This document shows positions 52,423-62,262 of a stretch of DNA of 64,000 bases, in pieces. Position numbers and translations under genes: made by a program. Within the stretch, counting starts at the first letter, position 1, and each line of letters starts with the position of its first letter. The stretch spans positions 1 to 64,000 of the forward strand of contig NZ_JACVHC010000003.1 of the NCBI RefSeq assembly GCF_017976235.1, in the 5' to 3' direction. This DNA is from Pseudomonas anatoliensis (GTDB lineage: Bacteria; Pseudomonadota; Gammaproteobacteria; Pseudomonadales; Pseudomonadaceae). The notes below the pieces were generated by a model that was given only the letters and a program-made list of their open reading frames with translations, searched no databases and was not told where the DNA came from.

Positions 52423-52853
52423 TTGGCATTTGCGGATATCGCTTGATGCTTCATCGTCGACGCCGCACACGCGACCGAGACAAATCTGCTTCACACGTCA
52501 GACCTGGCTCTTTTGCCAGCGGTGCACGTCTTTTCTGACGAGCCTTTCAAGGCTACTGACGAGCACACCCACTGATTCCTCTTACGACGATCAGCCCAAG
52601 GCACCTGCATGCGTGCCCGCTTTATTGAGCTATCCGAGGTCTTTAACCGACCGTCAGCGGACTCAGCGCAACACTTTCAAATAGTCGAAGGCTGATTGGT
52701 ACTAACGTCAGTGGATTTTCGGCAGATACACTTCCCGACAGCGATAACGCAGACGACACCGGTCGAGCCGCACATTTTGCGCGCTTCAAACAACGACCCG
52801 CGTCCGGCCGCCCTTCGCATCGGACTTATTACAGCGCAGACAACGAGCACGCC
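52423..52853 (+). other. gene-free spacer between rpsU and dnaG
   Basis: 431 bp with no convincing gene. An 84-codon frame (52430-52684) is open, but it has no ribosome site and a composition unlike a protein here (many Ser, Thr, Arg, Pro). CTGACGAGC is repeated at 52535-52543 and 52556-52564 (21 bp apart). The dnaG promoter must lie here or upstream. No remnant of the yqeY-like gene known at this place in P. aeruginosa was seen. Confidence 0.6.
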
Positions 52854-54818
52854 ATGGCCGGGCTGATTCCCCAGAGCTTCATTGACGACCTGCTGAACCG
52901 CACCGACATCGTCGACGTGGTCAGCTCGCGCGTGCAATTGAAGAAGGCTGGCAAGAACTACACCGCCTGCTGCCCGTTTCACAAAGAAAAAACCCCGTCT
53001 TTCAGCGTCAGCCCCGAAAAGCAGTTCTATTACTGCTTCGGTTGCGGTGCCGGCGGCAACGCGCTCGGCTTCCTCATGGATCACGACAACCTGGATTTCC
53101 CCCAGGCTATCGAGGATCTGGCGAAAGCAGCCGGCATGGAGATTCCGCGCGAAGAAGGCGGCCGCCCGCACAAGCCGCGCCAGCCGACCGATTCGCCGCT
53201 GTATCCGCTGCTCACCGCTGCTGCTGACTTTTATCGGCAGGCGCTCAAGAGCCACCCAGCGCGCAAAGCTGCCGTGGATTACCTCAAGGGCCGCGGCCTG
53301 ACAGGTGAGATTGCCCGAGACTTCGGTCTCGGCTTTGCTCCGCCGGGCTGGGACAATCTGTTCAAACACTTGAGCAGCGACACACTTCAGCAAAAAGCCA
53401 TGATCGACGCCGGCCTGCTGATCGAGAACGCCGAAACCGGCAAACGCTATGACCGCTTCCGCGATCGCGTGATGTTCCCGATCCGCGACAGCCGCGGGCG
53501 AATCATCGCTTTCGGCGGGCGCGTGCTGGGCGACGACAAGCCGAAATACCTGAACTCACCGGAAACCCCGGTTTTCCATAAAGGCCAGGAACTCTACGGC
53601 CTCTATGAAGCGCGCAAGAACAACCGCAACCTTGACGAAATAATCGTCGTCGAAGGTTATATGGACGTCATCGCCCTCGCCCAACAAGGCCTGCGCAATG
53701 CCGTCGCAACGCTGGGCACCGCGACCAGCGAAGAACACCTCAAACGCCTGTTCCGCGTCGTGCCCAACGTCTTGTTCTGTTTCGACGGCGACCAGGCCGG
53801 CCGTAACGCCGCGTGGCGCGCACTGGAAGCAACGCTTTCTAGCCTGCAGGACGGACGCCGTGCGCGATTCCTGTTTCTACCCGAAGGCGAAGACCCGGAT
53901 ACGCTGATTCGCGCCGAGGGCACTGATGCCTTCAAGGCCCGAATCAATCAGCATGCGCAGCCGCTGGCAGATTATTTCTTCCAGCAACTTACCGAAGAGT
54001 CCGACCCGCGCTCGCTCGAAGGCAAGGCCCACATGGCCACCCTCGCGGCACCGTTGATCGACAAAGTGCCAGGTGCAAATCTGCGCATTCTGATGCGTCA
54101 GCGCCTGACCGAAATCACCGGCTTAAGCAGCGAAACCGTCAGTCAGCTCGCGCAAAACGCACCGCAGGAAGCGCCGCCCGCCTACGATCCGGGTTTCGAT
54201 TACGACGCAATGCCCGACTACAGCGACTACCATCAGCCGCAGGCGCAGGACATGTACGCGCCGCAGCAGGAGTGGACGCCGAAGAAACCCGGCGCTGGCG
54301 GCAAGAAATGGGACAAAAAACCCTGGGACAAAAACGGCAAGCGTGGTGGCGATCGCGATCAGCAACGCCCACGGACGCCAATCGGCGTCGAGTCGCCGAC
54401 CCTGACTGCCCTGCGCACACTGCTTCACCACCCGCAATTGGCCGAGCGCGTTGAAGATGCCGGGCACATTGCGGACGAAAATCAGACCAACGCCCAGCTG
54501 CTGGTGGCGTTGCTCGAAGCCGTACAGAAGAATCCCAAGCTAAACTCATTTCAGTTGATCGCGCGATGGCACGGCACTGAACAGGGTCGATTGCTCAAGG
54601 CGCTGGCAGAAAAGGAATGGCTGATTGACGGAGATAACCTTGAACAACAGTTTTTCGACACCATTACTAGCTTGTCAGCCCGCCAACGCGAGCGAAATCT
54701 GGAACAGTTACTCAGGAAAGCGCGTCAAAGCGAACTGAGTATCGAAGAGAAAAATCAACTGCGCGACCTTTTAAGTCGCAATGTTTCCGCATCAAGCCCG
54801 ACCTCAACTGGCGCGTGA
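52854..54818 (+). CDS. dnaG: DNA primase
   Basis: Makes RNA primers at the replication fork. 654 residues: CHC2 zinc finger C40-H43-C61-C64, TOPRIM core with EIIVVEGYMDVIALAQ (near 265), a Gln/Pro/Lys-rich linker (about 440-520) and the C-terminal DnaB-helicase-binding domain. No ribosome site of note upstream (GAGCACGCC-ATG). Confidence 0.96.
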   Translation: MAGLIPQSFIDDLLNRTDIVDVVSSRVQLKKAGKNYTACCPFHKEKTPSFSVSPEKQFYYCFGCGAGGNALGFLMDHDNLDFPQAIEDLAKAAGMEIPREEGGRPHKPRQPTDSPLYPLLTAAADFYRQALKSHPARKAAVDYLKGRGLTGEIARDFGLGFAPPGWDNLFKHLSSDTLQQKAMIDAGLLIENAETGKRYDRFRDRVMFPIRDSRGRIIAFGGRVLGDDKPKYLNSPETPVFHKGQELYGLYEARKNNRNLDEIIVVEGYMDVIALAQQGLRNAVATLGTATSEEHLKRLFRVVPNVLFCFDGDQAGRNAAWRALEATLSSLQDGRRARFLFLPEGEDPDTLIRAEGTDAFKARINQHAQPLADYFFQQLTEESDPRSLEGKAHMATLAAPLIDKVPGANLRILMRQRLTEITGLSSETVSQLAQNAPQEAPPAYDPGFDYDAMPDYSDYHQPQAQDMYAPQQEWTPKKPGAGGKKWDKKPWDKNGKRGGDRDQQRPRTPIGVESPTLTALRTLLHHPQLAERVEDAGHIADENQTNAQLLVALLEAVQKNPKLNSFQLIARWHGTEQGRLLKALAEKEWLIDGDNLEQQFFDTITSLSARQRERNLEQLLRKARQSELSIEEKNQLRDLLSRNVSASSPTSTGA

Positions 54819-54832
54819 GGTCATAGCTCAGG

Positions 54833-54838
54833 TATAAT
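54833..54838 (+). promoter_or_regulatory. candidate rpoD -10 element
   Basis: A consensus TATAAT lies 48 bp before the rpoD ATG, just after the dnaG stop. No good -35 is visible at standard distance. It could give rpoD transcription independent of dnaG. Confidence 0.4.
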
Positions 54839-54885
54839 CCTCGGCTTGTTTTTTGCCCGCCAAGACCTTCAGTGGATAGGGTGTT

Positions 54886-56733
<1,848 letters not shown>

Positions 56734-56737
56734 TACC

Positions 56738-56766
56738 AGAACCCCCGGCCCAGGCCGGGGGTTTTG
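56738..56766 (+). terminator. rpoD terminator
   Basis: ACCCCCGGCC/GGCCGGGGGT stem with a 2-nt CA loop and TTTTGTTT tail. Confidence 0.92.
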
Positions 56767-56859
56767 TTTATGTGGCAGATTAAATTCCCCGCACCACCCC
56801 TCCCCCGCATACCCCGTCTACACTCGAAATATTCACCCCCGAGCCATAACGAGAGCGTT

Positions 56860-59800
56860 ATGCCCAGACTGGCGTCCGTGCTAACTCTGCTGTCACTGAT
56901 GATCTGGACCGCAACGGCTGACGCGCTGACTCTGACCGATGAAGAACGTAGCTGGCTGACGGCTCACCCGGACTTGCGCCTGGGTGTCGACGCGTCGTGG
57001 CCGCCCTTTGAGTTTCGTGACGATCAGGCCCGCTATCAGGGCCTTGCAGCTGATTACATAGACGTCATACGCCAGCGTCTGGCGATCAAACTCACGCCAG
57101 TAGAGCCGGTGAGCTGGACGGTGGTGCTTGAGCAGGTCAAGCAGGGCAAAATCGATCTGCTGCCGGGGATCATGTCGACACCGGAGCGTCAGGAATATCT
57201 GTCGTTTACACGTCCTTACCTCGACTTCCCGATCGTCATCCTCGCCCACGTTGGCGGTTCACAACCGCGCAAGCTTGACGATCTGTATGGCCTGAAGATC
57301 GCCGTGGTGGAAAACTATGCGCCCCATGAACTCCTGCGCACCCACCATCCCGACCTTAATCTGGTCGCCATGCCCAATGTCAGCTCGGCCTTGCAAGCGC
57401 TCGCGACCGATGAAGTAGACGCCGTAGTGGGTGATCTCGCGTCCAGTGTCTGGAGCCTGCGTCAGCTGAAACTCGACGGCCTGTATGTCAGTGGCGAAAC
57501 GCCGTACCGCTATCAACTGGCGATGGGCGTACCCCGTGACAACAAGATGCTGGTGGGCATTCTGGACAAAGTCCTGGCGGACATGTCCCCGGCTGAAATC
57601 AGCGCTATTCAAGAGCACTGGGTTGGAAACGTCCTTGATCATCGGACATTCTGGTCGGATCTACTGATGTACGGCCTGCCTGGCCTGCTGATCCTGATCA
57701 TCGTGCTGGCGGTGGTGATCCGCATCAACCGCCGTCTGAGCTCGGAGATCGCCCGACGCATCGACCTCGAACAGGAATTGCGCAGCAGCGAGTATCACTA
57801 TCGCGGCTTGGTAGAGAGCTTGTCGGCCATCGCCTGGGAAGCGCGCATGAGCGACTTCACCTACAGCTATGTGTCACCCCACGCCGAAGACTTGCTCGGT
57901 TATCCGCTGTCGCATTGGCTGATTCCGGGGTTCTGGCGCAACATCATTCACCCGGCCGACCTGACCCGCGCCCAGAGCTTCTGCGATCACGAAGTGCTGG
58001 CTGGACGCGATCACAGCCTCGATTACCGGGTGATCACCGCGGACGGTCGTTGCCTGTGGGTACGCGACATCGTCAGCCTTATCGAACACGGCCATGAACC
58101 GGTGATGCGCGGGCTGATGATCGACATCAGCGAGACCAAACGTACCGAGGAGGCGCTGCGCCTGTCCGAGCAGAAATTCGCTTCGGTGTTCCAGCAATGT
58201 CCGGACATTTTGGTGATCGCGCGGTTGTCTGACGGTTGCTTGCTGGAAGTAAACGAGGCCTTCGAAGAGCAGATTGGACTGAAAGCCGAAGAAGTCATCG
58301 GCCAGACCGCCACCAATCTGAACATATGGGGTATTCCCGGCGTCGGGCCGGGGCTGTTGCAGCGGTTACAGGCCGGCAGCATCCGCAACCTGGAAATGCC
58401 CTTTCGTCGTAACAATGGCCAGGTGTTTACCGGGCTGATTTCCGCCGAACCCTTTGATCTCGACACCACACCCGCACTGGTCGTGGTGGTGCGCGACATC
58501 ACTCAGCTCAAGGAAACCCAACAGCAACTGCAAACGTCGGAAGAAAAGTTTGCCAAGGCATTTCATGCATCACCGGACGGTTTGCTTTTGTCGCGTCAAA
58601 GCGACGGCCTGCTGCTGGAAGTCAACGAAGGCTTCAGCCGGATCACCGGGTTCAACAGCGCCATGTCGGTGGATCGCTCGACGCTGGATCTGGGGATCTG
58701 GGTCAACCTCAACGAACGTAAACAGATGCTCGATCTGCTGCACCGCGATGGCTTCGTCCGTGATTTCAGTTGCCATATTCGCCGCAGCGATGGGCAGATT
58801 CGGCTCTGCGAAGTATCGGCCCGACCGCTGCCGATCGGCGAAGAAGACTGCATGTTGACCATCGCCCGCGACATCACCGAACGCCACCTGATGCAGGAGA
58901 AACTGCAACAGGCTGCGACTGTTTTCGAAAGCACCGCAGAAGGCGTGTTGATCACCGACACTCAGCAGCACATCAGCGCGGTCAACCGGGCCTTCACCGA
59001 AATCACCGGTTACAGCGAAAGCGAAGCGCTCGGCCATACACCGCGCCTGCTCGCCTCGGGCTTGCACGACAGCGCGTTTTACGCAGCGATGTGGCACCAG
59101 CTGACCGATGAAGGTCACTGGCAGGGCGAGATTTCCAACCGACGCAAGAATGGCGAGTTGTATCCGAGCTGGCTGACGATCAGCGCGGTGCGCAACCGCG
59201 ACAAGTTCATCACCCACTTTGTTGCGGTGTTTGCCGACATCTCCAGCCTCAAGCACGCCCAGGCCAAACTCGATTACCAGGCCCACCACGACCCACTCAC
59301 CGGCCTGCCGAACCGCACATTGTTCGAAAGCCGTTTGCTCACGGCACTCAACAACCAGCAGGAAAATGACGGTTTGGGTGCGGTGCTGTTCCTCGATCTC
59401 GACCGCTTCAAACACATCAATGACAGCCTCGGTCATCCGGTTGGCGACCTGCTGCTCAAGGGCATCGCCGTACGCCTGAAAGAACAGTTACGCGACATCG
59501 ATACCGTCGCTCGCCTCGGCGGCGATGAATTCATTATTCTGCTGCCCGGCCTGCAACAGGCCAGCGACGCCGACCATATCGCGCTAAAACTGCTCAATTG
59601 CTTCGGCGCACCGTTCCAGGCCGGCGAACACGAGTTTTTCATCAGCGCCAGCATCGGCACCAGCCTTTACCCCCGCGACGGTTGCGACGTAGCCACACTG
59701 GTGAAAAACGCCGATGCGGCGATGTACCGCTCCAAGGCCAAGGGCCGCAACCGCGTCGAGAGTTACACCCGCGACCTCACGGCGCAGGCCATCGAGCGCG

Positions 59801-60606
59801 TGGCACTGGAGCACGAACTGCGCAGAGCTATCGAGCGTAAGGAGTTGCATCTCTACTACCAACCGAAAATCAGCCTCGACGACCACAGCCTCGTCGGCGC
59901 CGAAGCGCTGATCCGCTGGCGGCATCCAACCTTTGGCGAGGTGCCGCCGGAGCACTTCATTCCATTGGCCGAAGAGAACGGGATGATCCTGCAGATTGGC
60001 GACTGGGTGCTGGAGACCGCGTGCCGGCAAATGTCCGAGTGGAACCAGATCTACGACAGCCTTGGGCCGCTGTCGGTCAACCTCGCCGGGGCGCAGCTGC
60101 GTCAGCCGAATCTGCTTGGGCGCATCGAGCAACTGCTCAAGGACAACCATCTCAGGCCGGATTTACTGCAACTGGAAATTACCGAAAATTTCATCATGAG
60201 TCAGGCTGAGGAAGCGCTGGCAGTGCTGCATCAACTCAAACACCTGGGCGTACAACTGGCGATCGACGACTTCGGCACCGGTTATTCTTCCCTTAGCTAC
60301 CTCAAGCGTCTGCCGCTGGACATCCTTAAAATCGACCAGTCATTCGTCCGCGGACTGCCCGACGACCCGCACGATGCGGCGATTGTCCGCGCCATTATCG
60401 CCTTGGGCCGAAGCATGCAATTCACCGTCATCGCCGAAGGCGTGGAAACCCAGGCGCAACAACAATTCCTCGCCGCCGAAGGCTGCGAACAGATCCAGGG
60501 CTACATCGTCAGCCTGCCGCTGCCACCGGAAGAATTCGCCGCAACATTTCTGCGTATTACCGTATCGGATTTTTCGGATAGCACAGCGGAGAAACCGTCG
60601 CTATAA
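56860..60606 (+). CDS. rmcA: PAS-GGDEF-EAL cyclic-di-GMP enzyme (RmcA type)
   Basis: 1248 residues. Signal peptide or signal anchor (1-25), periplasmic solute-binding-protein-3-like domain (about 30-255), one membrane helix (about 268-290), four PAS/PAC modules (about 310-430, 435-555, 560-680, 685-805), then GGDEF with intact GGDEF at 887-891, and EAL with E1015-A-L plus DDFGTGYSSL. Size, domains and position after rpoD match RmcA (PA0575), which in P. aeruginosa mainly degrades c-di-GMP in response to redox state via phenazines. The ATG at 56860 follows CGAGAG. Its stop overlaps the tRNA promoter. Confidence 0.9.
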   Translation: MPRLASVLTLLSLMIWTATADALTLTDEERSWLTAHPDLRLGVDASWPPFEFRDDQARYQGLAADYIDVIRQRLAIKLTPVEPVSWTVVLEQVKQGKIDLLPGIMSTPERQEYLSFTRPYLDFPIVILAHVGGSQPRKLDDLYGLKIAVVENYAPHELLRTHHPDLNLVAMPNVSSALQALATDEVDAVVGDLASSVWSLRQLKLDGLYVSGETPYRYQLAMGVPRDNKMLVGILDKVLADMSPAEISAIQEHWVGNVLDHRTFWSDLLMYGLPGLLILIIVLAVVIRINRRLSSEIARRIDLEQELRSSEYHYRGLVESLSAIAWEARMSDFTYSYVSPHAEDLLGYPLSHWLIPGFWRNIIHPADLTRAQSFCDHEVLAGRDHSLDYRVITADGRCLWVRDIVSLIEHGHEPVMRGLMIDISETKRTEEALRLSEQKFASVFQQCPDILVIARLSDGCLLEVNEAFEEQIGLKAEEVIGQTATNLNIWGIPGVGPGLLQRLQAGSIRNLEMPFRRNNGQVFTGLISAEPFDLDTTPALVVVVRDITQLKETQQQLQTSEEKFAKAFHASPDGLLLSRQSDGLLLEVNEGFSRITGFNSAMSVDRSTLDLGIWVNLNERKQMLDLLHRDGFVRDFSCHIRRSDGQIRLCEVSARPLPIGEEDCMLTIARDITERHLMQEKLQQAATVFESTAEGVLITDTQQHISAVNRAFTEITGYSESEALGHTPRLLASGLHDSAFYAAMWHQLTDEGHWQGEISNRRKNGELYPSWLTISAVRNRDKFITHFVAVFADISSLKHAQAKLDYQAHHDPLTGLPNRTLFESRLLTALNNQQENDGLGAVLFLDLDRFKHINDSLGHPVGDLLLKGIAVRLKEQLRDIDTVARLGGDEFIILLPGLQQASDADHIALKLLNCFGAPFQAGEHEFFISASIGTSLYPRDGCDVATLVKNADAAMYRSKAKGRNRVESYTRDLTAQAIERVALEHELRRAIERKELHLYYQPKISLDDHSLVGAEALIRWRHPTFGEVPPEHFIPLAEENGMILQIGDWVLETACRQMSEWNQIYDSLGPLSVNLAGAQLRQPNLLGRIEQLLKDNHLRPDLLQLEITENFIMSQAEEALAVLHQLKHLGVQLAIDDFGTGYSSLSYLKRLPLDILKIDQSFVRGLPDDPHDAAIVRAIIALGRSMQFTVIAEGVETQAQQQFLAAEGCEQIQGYIVSLPLPPEEFAATFLRITVSDFSDSTAEKPSL

Positions 60607-60607
60607 T
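60602..60607 (+). promoter_or_regulatory. tRNA promoter -10 inside the rmcA stop codon
   Basis: TATAAT contains the TAA of rmcA and lies 14 bp before the tRNA 5' end, followed by a GC-rich discriminator (CCGCGGCC). The -35 is weak (TAGCAC-like near 60579). Confidence 0.55.
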
Positions 60608-60621
60608 CCGCGGCCTACTGA

Positions 60622-60698
60622 GGGCCTATAGCTCAGTTGGTTAGAGCAGAGGACTCATAATCCTTTGGTCCACGGTTCAAGTCCGTGTGGGCCCACCA
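60622..60698 (+). tRNA. tRNA with CAU anticodon, probably tRNA-Ile2 (lysidine) rather than elongator Met
   Basis: 77-nt cloverleaf with encoded CCA. Acceptor GGGCCTA/TGGGCCC; anticodon stem GAGGA/TCCTT with loop CTCATAA; T-stem with GGTTCAAGTCC. The anticodon stem with a terminal G-U pair, the TTTGGTC variable region and GGTTCAAGTCC resemble E. coli ileX (Ile2) more than metT. Automated tools usually label such genes tRNA-Met. Confidence 0.85.
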
Positions 60699-60703
60699 AA
60701 TTG

Positions 60704-60731
60704 AAAGCCGCGCAAATGCGCGGCTTTTTCT
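60704..60731 (+). terminator. tRNA terminator
   Basis: GCCGCGC/GCGCGGC stem with AAAT loop and a TTTTTC tail. Its 24-nt core (60704-60727) is the exact reverse complement of 63085-63108. Confidence 0.88.
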
Positions 60732-60839
60732 TGGGTGATGGTTTGGTCTTTTCGAGTGCAATGTTCGGAAGACTTCCCGAGGGCTGTAGGCAAGTTCCGA
60801 AGCTGTGTTTTCTGGCGACTTGGCGCCTGTTGGGCATTT

Positions 60840-61050
60840 CTTCGACGAGATACTCTCCGGACATCGCTGCTGATCAGCGGTCGGGATTGGAAACCCGTCG
60901 AATTAAAACGCAACAGCCCTATTTTATGGCTGCTGTGCGTGGGACGTTTTCGGACGTGCCGGTTCCTTGGTTCCCGGTTTTCCAACCTGCGCACAGCCGC
61001 CACCTATTCGCTTGGAAACGTGTAGAACGGTTCCTCGGACCAAGGAGTAT
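60840..61050 (+). ncRNA. candidate structured leader RNA upstream of the DUF3077 gene
   Basis: A gene-free stretch with at least five successive hairpins: CGCTG/CAGCG (60865-60879), CGGG/CCCG (60882-60897), CGCA-CAGCC/GGCTG-TGCG (60909-60939), ACGT/ACGT closed by GG/CC (60941-60960) and GGTT/AACC (60961-60987). It runs up to the ribosome site of the DUF3077 frame. Open frames through it (for example 60665-61147) are not protein-like. From memory, similar text precedes other DUF3077 genes in pseudomonads; I could not verify this. Confidence 0.5.
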
Positions 61051-61054
61051 CACC

Positions 61055-61362
61055 ATGCCTGACACAAAACTGCCCCACCCTTCAGACCTAAAACCATCGG
61101 CCTCACCCCCTTCATCTACTGCTCCAACCAACCCCTCTTCCATGTAAGCGCTGGCGTCCCGATTGGCGACGCCTTATCCCAGGCCTCCGACCTGCTGTTT
61201 CTGGTCAAAGCCTTCGCTGAAGACGCCGCCTACGACAAAAAAAACGACCGTCATGCCTGGGGCGCTCATTTCCTCGCGGCGATGAGCAAAGCGGTGATTG
61301 ATGATGTGGTAAAGGTCATCAACCATCAAAGCTTTACGGCACGGAATCGAACGCAGGTTTAG
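61055..61362 (+). pseudogene. DUF3077 family protein, frameshifted
   Basis: A strong AAGGAG ribosome site (61042-61047) precedes the ATG at 61055 (MPDTKLPHP). That frame stops at codon 31, while the next frame continues from about 61080 as FRPKTIGLTPFIYCSNQ, then GVPIGDALSQASDLL and HAWGAHFLAAMSKAVIDDV, typical of DUF3077 small proteins. One missing base around the CCCCACCC run at 61072-61079 would restore a 102-residue protein. It is either a broken gene, a sequencing error, or less likely a programmed shift. DUF3077 function is unknown. Confidence 0.7.
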
Positions 61363-61381
61363 AGCCACTTTCCTCGATACT

Positions 61382-61402
61382 CGCCCCGCTCAATAGGGGC
61401 GC
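61382..61402 (+). terminator. hairpin after the DUF3077 gene
   Basis: CGCCCC/GGGGCG stem with an AT-containing loop, 20 bp after the stop; no T-run, so termination is uncertain. Confidence 0.45.
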
Positions 61403-61473
61403 CGATGCCACTACAACCTGATATTCAATGATATGTAGCCTGGAAATGATTACGAGGCATGGTGCATCGAGAA

Positions 61474-61492
61474 GCAGACCAGTATTGTCTGC
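61474..61492 (+). promoter_or_regulatory. operator-like palindrome before the HipA-like gene
   Basis: GCAGAC and GTCTGC with a 7-nt spacer form a perfect inverted repeat, 26 bp before the start codon. It could be an operator for the gene pair downstream; there is no experimental support. Confidence 0.35.
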
Positions 61493-61518
61493 GAAGCAGA
61501 TTTATGAGGGAGCCATGA

Positions 61519-62262
61519 ATGGCCGTCAGTAACTACATAGAAGCGGTGGAAATCATTCGTCGACTGGAAGGAGGAATTACACGCCCATTCCTGTGTCGTG
61601 CAAACAATGACAAGCACTATGTGGTCAAAGGCTTGGAACTACCGCCCGCCGAACGCATTGCCGAACTGCTCTGCGCCCGTTTGGCTGCTCAGTTCGGCCT
61701 ACCAATCCCCGAGCACGGCTGTATCTATGTCGATCCAGCCTTGTTGCGTTATAACCCGGAAGCTCGCAGTGATCTCGGACCAGGGGACAGCTATGCCCTT
61801 GCCTACGTCGCCGATGCTGCTGACCTGCTGTATTCACAAGCACTACAGGTTCCGAGCGGCCTTCAAAAAGCCGTCTTCGTTTTTGATTACTGGGTCGGTA
61901 ACAGTGATCGCCAGTTGGGGCCATTTGGTGGCCGTCCAAATCTGCTGATGTGCAGTACCAACAATCAGCTACAGCTGATCGATCACAACCAAGCATTCCA
62001 ATGGCCACTGGATGCTCCAAGGTTTGCTGAAAGCCATGTGTTCGGCCCCGAAAATCGGGAATGGCGTTTGGATCTGGTCGACAAAGTTGAATACTCTCAG
62101 CGGATGCATGACACTGCGGGACGATTTCGTGGCCTATGCTCAGACATTCCCGAAGAGTGGTGTGAGTCCATCGGAGCACTCGGACTGGAAACGCTGCTTG
62201 AGGAAATTGAACGCAGCCTGATGCTTTGCCAATCGGACGAATTCTGGAGCGTCCTGAAATGA
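61519..62262 (+). CDS. HipA-like kinase family protein
   Basis: 247 residues, much shorter than HipA (about 440). Readable kinase elements: VVKG with a candidate ATP-binding lysine (about 35-38), ERIAELLCARLAAQFGLPIPEHG, the catalytic-loop-like VFDYWVGNSDRQLG (about 122-135) and the metal-binding LIDHNQAF (near 156). These fit the small HipA_2-type group, which is not the toxin HipA itself. The ATG at 61519 follows GAGGG by 8 nt. The stop overlaps the DUF3037 gene start (ATGA). Codons are less biased to G/C endings than in neighbouring core genes, which suggests horizontal origin. Confidence 0.75.
   Translation: MAVSNYIEAVEIIRRLEGGITRPFLCRANNDKHYVVKGLELPPAERIAELLCARLAAQFGLPIPEHGCIYVDPALLRYNPEARSDLGPGDSYALAYVADAADLLYSQALQVPSGLQKAVFVFDYWVGNSDRQLGPFGGRPNLLMCSTNNQLQLIDHNQAFQWPLDAPRFAESHVFGPENREWRLDLVDKVEYSQRMHDTAGRFRGLCSDIPEEWCESIGALGLETLLEEIERSLMLCQSDEFWSVLK

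Noticed and set aside
52430..52684. 84-codon frame between rpsU and dnaG
   Set aside because: No ribosome site, odd composition, and no resemblance to YqeY or any family I know.
60665..61147. 160-codon open frame starting within the tRNA
   Set aside because: It begins inside the tRNA, crosses the terminator and the hairpin-rich leader, and runs into the short DUF3077 frame. It is not protein-like.
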